Source: Chloroflexota bacterium
GTDB taxonomy: Bacteria; Chloroflexota; Limnocylindria; Limnocylindrales; CSP1-4
Direction of reading: 5' to 3'
DNA: 21,209 nucleotides
NCBI GenBank assembly: GCA_013696945.1
Contig: JACCXQ010000071.1
Coordinates: 1-21,209, forward strand
The notes under the pieces are model-generated. The model saw only the letters and a program-made list of their open reading frames with translations, did not search any database and had not been told where the DNA came from. Positions 1-6,507 of the stretch are shown one piece after another. Made by a program: the position numbers and the translations under genes. Positions within the stretch are counted from its first letter, which is position 1; each line of letters opens with the position of its first letter.

Positions 1-555
1 CCGACCGCGTCACTGGTTGTGGGGCCAACGGCGGCCGCCAGCTCACCTGTGGCGACACCAAGTAGCGCGTCCCCGATTACCGTGACGACACCACCGAGTA
101 GCGCTCCGACGCCGACGGCGCCGCCGCTGCCGACACTGGCGCCCACGCAGGCCCCGTCCGCAACGGCCGCCGCAGTGGTCGATCTGTGTGCGCTGCTGAG
201 CGCCGCCGATCTCCACAGCGTTCTCGGCGGTAGCTGGATGGAAGGTCGCCTCGGTGTAATGGGCGGTTACTGCTTCTGGCTGCATAGCAGCACTGCCTCC
301 TACGACCAGGTGACTACTGCCATTGACGAGCGCTCGATCGAGGAAATCAAGAGTGCAACCCCCAATGGTGTGGACATGACCGTGAGTGGTCATGCCGGCT
401 ACCGGGTGAGAGACGAGAACTCCGACGTTCAGACGACGTACGTATGGGTGAATCTCGGGGGACAGTCACTCACCATGGAAATCACTTCCTCGAGCGCGGC
501 GGACGACCAGATCAGTGCGCAGGAGCTGGCCGAGATCGCCATCGGGAATATCTGA
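1..555 (+). CDS. Secreted or lipoprotein-like protein, 3' part only (DUF3558-like)
   Basis: The frame is open from base 1 to the TGA at 553-555, so the gene probably begins outside the window. A GTG at 19 is available but lies inside low-complexity sequence and has no visible ribosome site. The first 55 or so visible residues are a Pro/Thr/Ser/Ala-rich linker of the kind that follows a signal peptide or lipobox. A compact domain follows: it begins DLCALLSAADL, has a second cysteine in GGYCFWL, and then alternates predicted strands and helices. The two-cysteine layout and the 'C-x-LL-x-x-x-D-L-x-x-V-L-G' opening resemble small actinobacterial DUF3558/LpqN-type surface lipoproteins. That family resemblance is from memory and weak. 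No catalytic motif is seen. The role is unknown and the location is probably extracytoplasmic. Confidence 0.6.
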   Translation, partial: PTASLVVGPTAAASSPVATPSSASPITVTTPPSSAPTPTAPPLPTLAPTQAPSATAAAVVDLCALLSAADLHSVLGGSWMEGRLGVMGGYCFWLHSSTASYDQVTTAIDERSIEEIKSATPNGVDMTVSGHAGYRVRDENSDVQTTYVWVNLGGQSLTMEITSSSAADDQISAQELAEIAIGNI

Positions 556-1030
556 GCCCGGCGCGAGGACCGCGAGGCGGGCTGGTACGTCGGACGCCCA
601 GGGCAACGCCACGGCGGGCAATGGGAGCAATACGCCTTCGACACGACTGAGAAGGCCCACATCGGCCGCAGGAGCCGTGAGTGGTAGGCAACACCGAGGC
701 GGAGTGCGTGCGCGAGATGGCCCGCTGTCTGCGTGAGATCAGCGAGTGCCGACCTAACCCGCGCAGTGTTCGGGGCGCGCTTTCACCGCATAACTACGCG
801 CAAGTGCTCGCGACAATGCGGGCTACTGCGCTAGGGGCGCGGCTCATGTCAAGCAAGTGCTCTAACCAGCTGAGCTAGCCGCCCACGGTCCCGGAATCTA
901 GCAGGACGGTCGGCTGAGCGCGATCCGGAGGCTGATGGCTGTCACTACAATGCGGCCCCATGGATCTGTTCATCCGAGTCGCGACCACGGCGAGCTCCGG
1001 CCCGATCGCGGATGCCACGACCGACTTCGT
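556..1030. other. Stretch without a convincing gene
   Basis: No frame here has a ribosome site together with protein-like composition. A 65-codon plus-strand frame at 681-878 runs antisense through the tRNA fragment, so I do not call it. The stretch holds the truncated tRNA-Val at 846-884. A 10-base direct repeat, gcaagtgctc, lies at 800-809 and again at 853-862 inside the tRNA fragment. A 27-codon frame at 960-1043 overlaps the next gene's start. The region looks like decayed or rearranged DNA. Confidence 0.5.
846..884 (-). pseudogene. Truncated tRNA-Val (GAC), 5' half only
   Basis: On the minus strand from 884, the sequence reads as an acceptor 5' strand GGGCGGC, then TA, then a D-arm GCTC-AGCTGGTTA-GAGC with a perfect four-pair stem. 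Next come A, an anticodon 5' stem CTTGC, and a seven-base loop TTGACAT with anticodon GAC (valine). The next five bases should be GCAAG to close the stem but are GAGCC. No T-arm (GGTTCRA) and no acceptor 3' strand (GCCGCCC) are found in the following 300 bases. This is therefore a 5' half broken at the 3' edge of the anticodon loop and cannot make a functional tRNA unless the rest lies further away. It may be a recombination or integration scar, or possibly a split by an intron whose end I cannot see. Confidence 0.75.
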
Positions 1031-1097
1031 ATGGAGACGCTGAAGGGCGACAGCTGGCGGGCGCACATGCGGGCCCGCCATCCCGAGGCTGATGGCT
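928..1097 (+). repeat. 13-base direct repeat flanking the hydrolase start
   Basis: The 13-mer gaggctgatggct occurs at 928-940 and at 1085-1097. The second copy is inside the coding sequence of the hydrolase fusion. The first copy creates an apparent ggagg plus ATG at 935 that would add 32 unconserved-looking residues. The repeat may be chance or a trace of local duplication. Confidence 0.5.
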
Positions 1098-2668
1098 ACG
1101 TCGAGCGCGACGGCGTCAGGGTCTTCTACGAGGTGTTCGGCACGGGAGAGCGCACGATCCTCCTGCTGCCGACGTGGTCGGTCCTTCACGCGGCGCATGG
1201 CCGCTTCCAGATCGCAGACCTCGCGCGCCACTACCGCGTCGTGACCTTCGACGGACGTGGCAACGGCCGCTCGGATCGCCCGAAGGGAGCGGCCGCCTAC
1301 GACGATCGGGAGTTCGTCGCCGATGCCCTCAGCGTCCTTGACGCCACCGGGACCGAGCGGGCCGTCGTCATCGCCTGCTCATCGGCGACCCACTGGCTCC
1401 TACGGCTCGCGGCCGAGCATCCCGAGCGAGTCGCGGCGGCGGTGGCGAGCGGCACCAACCTTCCCCTCGCGCCCGGCCACCCGCGGCCAGCCGACATGGT
1501 GCCGTTCCACGAACCGTACCGGTCGACCGATGGCTGGGCGAAGTTCAACGCCGGATACTGGCGCGACCACTACGAAGACTTCCTGCGGTTCTTCTTCTCG
1601 CAGGTGTGGCCCGAGCCGCACTCGCGCGGGGTCATCGACGACTGTGTGACCTGGGGCCTCGAGACCACGCCGGAGATCCTCATCGACACGGTGGATGCCC
1701 CGGGCATGACGGAGGCAGAGGCTATCGGGCTGGCACGACAGGTCCGCTGCCCGGTGCTGGTGATCCACGGCGGAAACGACACCATCACACCGCCCGAGCG
1801 CAGCGTTCGCCTGGCGCGGGAGACGAATGCCAGTCTGGTGATCCTAGAGGGCGCCGGCCATTGTTCGGGGATCCGCGATCCGGTCAGGTTCGACCTGCTT
1901 GTCCGAGACTTCGTCGAGTCGCTCGTTCCCCGGCGCCCGAACGTGACCGAGTGGACGCGCGCTCAGAGCCGTGCCAAGCGCGTCCTCTTCGTGCCGTCGC
2001 GCGGCAGCCTACCGCGCGCTCGGCGAGACATCGCGATCGCCGATGCGCTCCGTGCCCTCAGGCCCGGCATCGGGATCGAGTGGCTGGTCTCTGGCCCCGT
2101 CCAGCAGCTGCTTGAAGATCACGGCGAGGCGATCCATCCGGCGAGCGACGAGCTCGCGCGCGGAGCGATGCATCCTGGACAGCCGGAAGGCGAGCATGAG
2201 CTACAGCCCTTCGACGCGTGGCGGCGAATCGATGAAGCGCATTTCCTCGACTTCATGGTCTTCAACGATCTCGCTGCACGGGAGCCTGTCGATCTTGTCA
2301 TCGCCGACGGGGCCTGGCAGATCGACCACTACCTGCACGAGAACCCGGAGCTCAAGCGCTTTGCCTACGCATGGCTGAGCGACACCGTCGGCTGGCTACC
2401 GGCGCCCGAGGGCGGGGAGCGGGAGGCGATGCTGACGGCCGACGCGAACGCCGAGATGGTGGAGCACGTCGAGCGCTACTCGCGCGTCCGGGACAGGGCG
2501 ATCTTCCTCGGCGATCCGGCCGATCTGCCAGCGGGCACTTTCGGCCCCGGCCTGCCTCCGATCCGCGAGTGGACCTGCAAGCACTTCACGTTCAGCGGTC
2601 CTATCGCGAGCCAGGGAACTTCCGACGCCATCCGAGACGTCGCATCGACCTTGGCGGCTCTGACCTGA
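1031..2668 (+). CDS. Alpha/beta hydrolase fused to the N-terminal half of a GT-B glycosyltransferase
   Basis: The protein is 545 residues from ATG 1031. Residues ~20-300 form an alpha/beta-hydrolase. There is an oxyanion-loop region after LLLPTWS and a nucleophile elbow A-C-S-S-A, with the Ser near residue 117 and Ala where Gly is usual. The acid is in HGGNDTITP (Asp ~250) and the base in EGAGH (His ~277). Residues ~315-545 start with a new strand, VLFVPSRG, and match the acceptor half of GT28/MGT-like transferases, with ARRDIAIADALR, YYLHENPELKR-like text (here HYLHENPELKR) and GWLPAPEGGEREA. Related fusions I recall continue with a GGS..., donor-site Rossmann domain of about 200 residues. 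Here the protein stops about 20 residues after REWTCKHFTF. Its last helix, TSDAIRDVASTLAAL, resembles the extreme C-terminus of the full protein, suggesting an internal deletion. The upstream ATG 935 is less likely because the extra residues look non-native. Substrates are unknown. Confidence 0.8.
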   Translation: METLKGDSWRAHMRARHPEADGYVERDGVRVFYEVFGTGERTILLLPTWSVLHAAHGRFQIADLARHYRVVTFDGRGNGRSDRPKGAAAYDDREFVADALSVLDATGTERAVVIACSSATHWLLRLAAEHPERVAAAVASGTNLPLAPGHPRPADMVPFHEPYRSTDGWAKFNAGYWRDHYEDFLRFFFSQVWPEPHSRGVIDDCVTWGLETTPEILIDTVDAPGMTEAEAIGLARQVRCPVLVIHGGNDTITPPERSVRLARETNASLVILEGAGHCSGIRDPVRFDLLVRDFVESLVPRRPNVTEWTRAQSRAKRVLFVPSRGSLPRARRDIAIADALRALRPGIGIEWLVSGPVQQLLEDHGEAIHPASDELARGAMHPGQPEGEHELQPFDAWRRIDEAHFLDFMVFNDLAAREPVDLVIADGAWQIDHYLHENPELKRFAYAWLSDTVGWLPAPEGGEREAMLTADANAEMVEHVERYSRVRDRAIFLGDPADLPAGTFGPGLPPIREWTCKHFTFSGPIASQGTSDAIRDVASTLAALT

Positions 2669-2681
2669 GTGGGTGGGCGCT

Positions 2682-2987
2682 CTAGCCCGGCCGTTCGCTC
2701 CCGGCGGGACGGGTGACCTTCTCGATGGACGGACCGTCGTCGCGTTTCCCGCCGTCACCCGCGTCCGCCAAAGCCACGCTCTGAGGCTCGCCTTGGGCGA
2801 CGCGGAAGACACGGCGTGCCTGTTCCTCGACGCGGCGGGCACGCTCCAAGAACCCGGGCGAGGTCATCGGCTCGCGACGCTTCTCGTCCTCGAGGCGCCG
2901 CAACTCCTGGACCGCGTCACGGAGCTCATCCGAATCGTCCCGAGGCAGGTCGGGCGCATCCTCTGGCAGCCCTGTGCGATCCGACAC
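2682..2987 (-). CDS. Small charged helical protein, unknown function
   Basis: The protein has 101 residues. The start is GTG at 2987, preceded by a strong ribosome site five bases upstream. I therefore prefer it over the much longer open frame that continues into the sulfatase region. The sequence is acidic at the start (LPEDAPDLPRDDSDELRD) and then forms an Arg/Glu-rich stretch predicted to be helix or coiled coil (ELRRLEDEKRRE and ERARRVEEQARRVFRV). The tail is polar and probably disordered. There is no signal peptide, membrane segment or metal motif. It converges with the hydrolase fusion (13 bases between stops) and is divergent from the sulfatase, with which it may share the operator-like region between them. 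I do not recognise the family. Confidence 0.65.
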   Translation of the reverse strand: MSDRTGLPEDAPDLPRDDSDELRDAVQELRRLEDEKRREPMTSPGFLERARRVEEQARRVFRVAQGEPQSVALADAGDGGKRDDGPSIEKVTRPAGSERPG

Positions 2988-2992
2988 GGTCG

Positions 2993-3001
2993 CTCCTTCC
3001 T
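2993..3001 (-). promoter_or_regulatory. Ribosome binding site deciding the 2987 GTG start
   Basis: The minus strand reads AGGAAGGAG, near-perfect complementarity to the 16S 3' end, with five bases to the GTG at 2987-2985. Confidence 0.75.
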
Positions 3002-3040
3002 GCGGCGATCCCGAAGCGTGAGCGTATCGACGATGTGCTC

Positions 3041-3116
3041 CGATCGCGATCGCAATTGCGGCCCTGATCGTTGCGACCACGTCGCATCCCTGGCGTTTCG
3101 ACCCATTTGTCGCATC
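3041..3116. promoter_or_regulatory. Cluster of operator-like palindromes in a divergent intergenic region
   Basis: In the 196 bases between the divergent genes at 2987 and 3184 there is a perfect 12-base palindrome, cgatcgcgatcg (3041-3052). A perfect 10-base palindrome, cgcaattgcg (3051-3060), abuts it. An interrupted palindrome tgcgac-cac-gtcgca lies at 3072-3086, and a further gtcgca half-site is at 3109-3114. Such an arrangement fits binding of a dimeric repressor or activator. No clear -35/-10 pair was identified, so this remains an inference from symmetry. Confidence 0.4.
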
Positions 3117-3183
3117 TATGTTGACGCCGCATGTACGGTGCAGGCGCTGGAGCCGGTCCATCGATCTCCAGGGTTCGAGGGGT

Positions 3184-4605
3184 ATGGATGTCGTGACCGT
3201 TCCAAGACTTCGTGGCAGCCATGCCCTCGCCGGAATGGCGGCGGTCGTCGTCTGTGGCCTGATCGCGGTCCTGGGGTCAGAGCCGGTGGCAGCTCGACGC
3301 GCGCAGGCGGGTCTGGAGCGGCCCGATATCGTGATGGTCGTCCTGGACGACGTGGTCGCAGGTTCGATGCCCCGCCTCCTGGCGCGGCTTCCGTCCATGC
3401 GCGAGCGGTTCGTGGAGACGGGGATCCGCTTCACGTCCGCGATCGGGGAGACGCCGATGTGCTGCCCGGGACGTGCTGGCCTCCTCACCGGCCAGCACAC
3501 CCACAACCACGGAGTGTTCCGCAACAACGCCAGCCGCTTCGATCCGACGGTCACGCTGGCGACCGTCCTCGACGATCGCGGCTACTACACGGCCCTGGCC
3601 GGTAAGTACTTCAACCGCATGTTCGGGCTGAAGGACAAGACACCGCCTGGTTGGGACCACATCGCGGGCTTCAGCGGTGGCTACTACGAGTACCTGATGT
3701 GGGTCGATGGGGTCGCGGAAGGGCACCACTCACTCGAATCGGATCACTCGGTCGACGTCTCGACCGGCCACGCGGTGGACTTCATCGAGCAGGCGCCCGC
3801 CGACCAGCCCCTCTTCCTCTGGTTCTCGCCCTATGCGGTACACGGCGAGGACGGCTGGTACCCCAAACCTGCGCCGCGGCACATCGATGACCCGCGCTGT
3901 GATGGGGTCGCCAACTGGAAACCGCCCAACTACGCGGAGAGCGACCTCAGCGACAAGCCAGCGTGGATCCGCGCGCGAGGGCCGATGGGTTTCTTCCCTA
4001 CCGGTTGGCCGATGGAGCCGATGTGCGACACGCTCCTTTCTGTCGACGAGGGATTCGCTGCGATCGAGGACGCTCTCGCACCTCGAGGGCGCCTTGACGA
4101 CACCATCTGGGTCCTCGTCGCCGACAACGGCATGACCTATGGCCAGCACAGCCTGACCGGCAAGCTGGTGCCCTACGCAACCCCGATCCCGCTCTACGTG
4201 TCGTGGCCGGCCGGGCGCGGCGAGACGCAGCGCACCGAGGACCTCCTGGTGAGCAACATCGACATCGCACCGACCCTCGCGGCCCTTGCCGGCGCGACCA
4301 TGCCGGATGCGGACGGTCTCGACTGGTCGCCCCTGCTTCGCGATCAGCCGGTCGACCTGGGCCGCGGTGAGGTCCTGGAGAGCCTGCCGGAGACCTTGGC
4401 GAGCCAGCCCGACCTGCCCGCGTGGTGGGGCATCCGGACCGCGGACAAGCGATGGCACTATATCGAGTGGTCGACCGGCGAGCGCGAGCTCTACGACCTG
4501 ACGTCCGACCCATGGGAGCTGACGAGCCGCGACCGCGACTCAGCGTACGCGCGCTACATCCCGGGACTCTCAGCGCGGCTGCATGCGCTGATGCCGGACG
4601 GATGA
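3184..4605 (+). CDS. Exported sulfatase, formylglycine (Cys) type, GNS-like
   Basis: The protein is 473 residues from ATG 3184. This start gives a proper signal peptide: basic LRGSHALAG followed by AAVVVCGLIAVLG. A longer start at 3118 would place some 20 odd residues before it. The mature domain opens with the metal-binding strand PDIVMVVLDDV. The activation motif C-C-P-G-R-A-G-L-L-T-G follows; Cys93 is the residue expected to become formylglycine, in a CxPxR core with Gly where Ser is usual. HTHNHGVF, VADNGMTYGQHSLTGK and the C-terminal ELYDLTSDPWEL are typical of the arylsulfatase/N-acetylglucosamine-6-sulfatase branch. It would hydrolyse sulfate esters outside the membrane. The substrate is not predictable, and no formylglycine-generating enzyme gene lies in the window. 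It converges with the CATRA-like gene with one base between the stop codons. Confidence 0.9.
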   Translation: MDVVTVPRLRGSHALAGMAAVVVCGLIAVLGSEPVAARRAQAGLERPDIVMVVLDDVVAGSMPRLLARLPSMRERFVETGIRFTSAIGETPMCCPGRAGLLTGQHTHNHGVFRNNASRFDPTVTLATVLDDRGYYTALAGKYFNRMFGLKDKTPPGWDHIAGFSGGYYEYLMWVDGVAEGHHSLESDHSVDVSTGHAVDFIEQAPADQPLFLWFSPYAVHGEDGWYPKPAPRHIDDPRCDGVANWKPPNYAESDLSDKPAWIRARGPMGFFPTGWPMEPMCDTLLSVDEGFAAIEDALAPRGRLDDTIWVLVADNGMTYGQHSLTGKLVPYATPIPLYVSWPAGRGETQRTEDLLVSNIDIAPTLAALAGATMPDADGLDWSPLLRDQPVDLGRGEVLESLPETLASQPDLPAWWGIRTADKRWHYIEWSTGERELYDLTSDPWELTSRDRDSAYARYIPGLSARLHALMPDG

Positions 4606-4606
4606 G

Positions 4607-6151
4607 CTACTCGCGGCCCTGACGGCCGGCACCCTCCAGGCTCCGGCCAGGGAGCGGCCCGTGATCGTGGAGCCAGGTGAGGGCCCGCGCGAGGACTACC
4701 CCGACCGCGGCTGACACGAGGACGACCGGCGCGCCGACGACGTTGCCTGAGGCGACCAACGCCACGGCGACCATGAGCCAGCCGGCCGCCGCGCCGAGGA
4801 TCGCGGCGACGAGGTGATCGACGAGGCTGAAGCGCTCGAACCAATGCGCGGCGAGGACCGGCATGGCGAGCATCAGCGCGAGGAAGGCAAGCAGCAGGGG
4901 CACGCGGATCGGATCGGGGATCTCCAGCGAGATGCGCAGGAAGTTCACTGCGCCCAGCGCGCCGACAAGCGTTGCGAGCAGGCTCGTCTGAAGGAGCGTC
5001 ACGCGGCCCTGGGCGCGGGTGATGCGCGTCCCCACCTGCTGGAGCCGGAGCAACGTGAGGCTCTGGGCTTCGCGCGCTCGCGCGAGCACCGCTTCGGCAT
5101 AGCCGATGTCCTGATCGATCTGTTCCTCGAGCCAGCTGGCCTGGTCCTGGTCCCGTGCGAACATCGGGTCGGGTGGGCCTATCCGGGATGCGTCCGCCAC
5201 AGGGACCAGTGCCGCGAGGTTGCGTCTCGCGATGCCGACGGTCCGGCGCAGGGCGCGGAGGTAAGTCAGCTCGATGACCACGGACGACGATGCGGCCTGG
5301 GCGCTTATGAGCCGCTCCTGCGCGTCGATGAGCCCGGGGAAGGTCGCTCGACCGGCCAGGCCCGCGGTCCCGTGGAGCCCGAGCACCTCGTCCAGCTCGG
5401 CGTCGATGTCGCGCAACGCTCGGGCCATCTGGCTGCGGCGCTCGCGGTGGACGCGAGTCTCGTAGTCGAGCTTGGCGGCATCGAGCAGGTAGAGCACGAG
5501 AGGCGCTGCCTCACGCTCACCCTGCCACCAGAGCCAGCGCGAGACGGCATCTTCGAGCTCGGGGCGCGACAACACGGCTGCGACGCGACGCTCGGATGCG
5601 TCGCGCCACGACCAGAGGACTCCCCCCGTGGCGGTGACGAAACCTGGTCCCCACGCGCCGTACCCCGCGGCCCGCAGCGCACCATCGACCTCGTCGCCGA
5701 GCCCCTCGATATCCCCGTCCGCGGCATCCACATGGGCCACGAAGATCCGGCTTTCGCCAAGCAGGGATGGCGGCGGCCGGACGTCACCGACGGCAGCATC
5801 CCATTCGGCGATCAGAGCGGCCCAGCGAGCCCATGCCTCCCGCTCGCTGGTCGACGCGAGGGCGACGCAGAGCCCGATCGCGTCATGGCGCACGAAGAGG
5901 TAGGACTGCCCGATGTCGTCGCCGGAGCTCCGGCTGCGCCCCGCAAGCACTCGGAAAACGGGCTCGTCCGTGGACGGTATGGGCGGCAAGGCCGTGGGAA
6001 GGTGATCGAGCAGCGGCCCGTCCATGCCCATCCGCTCGGTGGCGCCCCACAGGTGTTCGAGGTAGCGGCGCGATGCGTCGGCGTCGGCGTCAGGTCCGCC
6101 CACGGGCGCGTAGGCGAGGACGATGACTCCGGGGTGGACCAGGGGGGTCAA
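4607..6151 (-). CDS. CATRA-like membrane protein, third gene of a CHAT/CATRA module
   Basis: The protein is 514 residues if it starts at TTG 6151, which overlaps the upstream TGA as TTGA. No ATG or GTG is suitably placed, while the conserved-looking N-terminus GVIVLAYAPVGG begins only eight residues in. Residues 1-200 are a soluble alpha/beta domain (AYAPV, LPTALPPIP, SRIFVAHVDA) that I match from memory to CATRA-N (caspase and TPR repeat-associated). Residues ~210-375 are long amphipathic helices with coiled-coil character. Four hydrophobic segments follow at about 386-405, 416-436, 444-467 and 472-492. The expected topology is a cytoplasmic sensor or scaffold domain anchored in the membrane. 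Because CHAT, small protein and this gene are adjacent, I infer that it is a partner or substrate of the CHAT protease. No enzyme motif is seen in it. Confidence 0.7.
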   Translation of the reverse strand: MTPLVHPGVIVLAYAPVGGPDADADASRRYLEHLWGATERMGMDGPLLDHLPTALPPIPSTDEPVFRVLAGRSRSSGDDIGQSYLFVRHDAIGLCVALASTSEREAWARWAALIAEWDAAVGDVRPPPSLLGESRIFVAHVDAADGDIEGLGDEVDGALRAAGYGAWGPGFVTATGGVLWSWRDASERRVAAVLSRPELEDAVSRWLWWQGEREAAPLVLYLLDAAKLDYETRVHRERRSQMARALRDIDAELDEVLGLHGTAGLAGRATFPGLIDAQERLISAQAASSSVVIELTYLRALRRTVGIARRNLAALVPVADASRIGPPDPMFARDQDQASWLEEQIDQDIGYAEAVLARAREAQSLTLLRLQQVGTRITRAQGRVTLLQTSLLATLVGALGAVNFLRISLEIPDPIRVPLLLAFLALMLAMPVLAAHWFERFSLVDHLVAAILGAAAGWLMVAVALVASGNVVGAPVVLVSAAVGVVLARALTWLHDHGPLPGRSLEGAGRQGRE

Positions 6152-6492
6152 CGGGCGGTTTCCGGGCCTCGCTGCGTCTCTGGTGCGCTGTGCGCCGCCC
6201 AGCCCTGGGCAGGGTGCACGAGGGTGTTCACGATGTCCAGGATCTGGCGCGGTGGTGGTTCGCGCCCATCGGTCCCGCCTGTGCGTGGGATCGACACGAG
6301 GCGGGTCGGTCCGTACCGTTCGAGCTCCTCGAGGGCGCCGCCCAGCGCCCGTCGGTCCCCATGGGACACAGCGTCGTCGACTCGAGCGAGCGCAGCGGCA
6401 ACCTCCGACCACGCCTCGGCGGTGAGCTGCCAGCGCGGGATCAGCCGGACAGTGCTCAGCGCGTCCTGGAGGGTCTCATCGAACGCGGCCAT
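6148..6492 (-). CDS. CATRA-associated small protein (CATASP-like)
   Basis: The protein has 114 residues, starting at ATG 6492, with a GAGG ribosome site overlapping the CHAT gene's TGA and only 15 bases between the two genes. The core reads WQLTAEAWSEVAAALARVDDAV, then GD, then a helix ending in LEELERYGPTRL, and later EPPPRQILDIVNTLVH. This pattern of L-T-x-x-x-W-x-x-V, a GD-turn helix, the E-x-x-G-P-x-R strand and the PPP-x-x-I/V-x-x-x-x-N-x-L-V-H end matches my recollection of the CATRA-associated small protein family. The last ~20 residues look disordered. It has no catalytic residues and is probably an adaptor or inhibitor linking the CHAT protease and the membrane protein. Its stop codon overlaps the start of the downstream gene. 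Confidence 0.7.
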   Translation of the reverse strand: MAAFDETLQDALSTVRLIPRWQLTAEAWSEVAAALARVDDAVSHGDRRALGGALEELERYGPTRLVSIPRTGGTDGREPPPRQILDIVNTLVHPAQGWAAHSAPETQRGPETAR

Positions 6493-6507
6493 CGATCGAA
6501 CCGGACC

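Noticed and set aside
681..878. 65-codon plus-strand frame next to the tRNA fragment
   Set aside because: It ends antisense inside the tRNA sequence, has no ribosome site and shows no recognisable features.
2988..3554. N-terminal extension of the small helical protein up to 3554
   Set aside because: The extension would run antisense through the sulfatase signal and active-site region. A strong ribosome site directly before GTG 2987 marks the true start.
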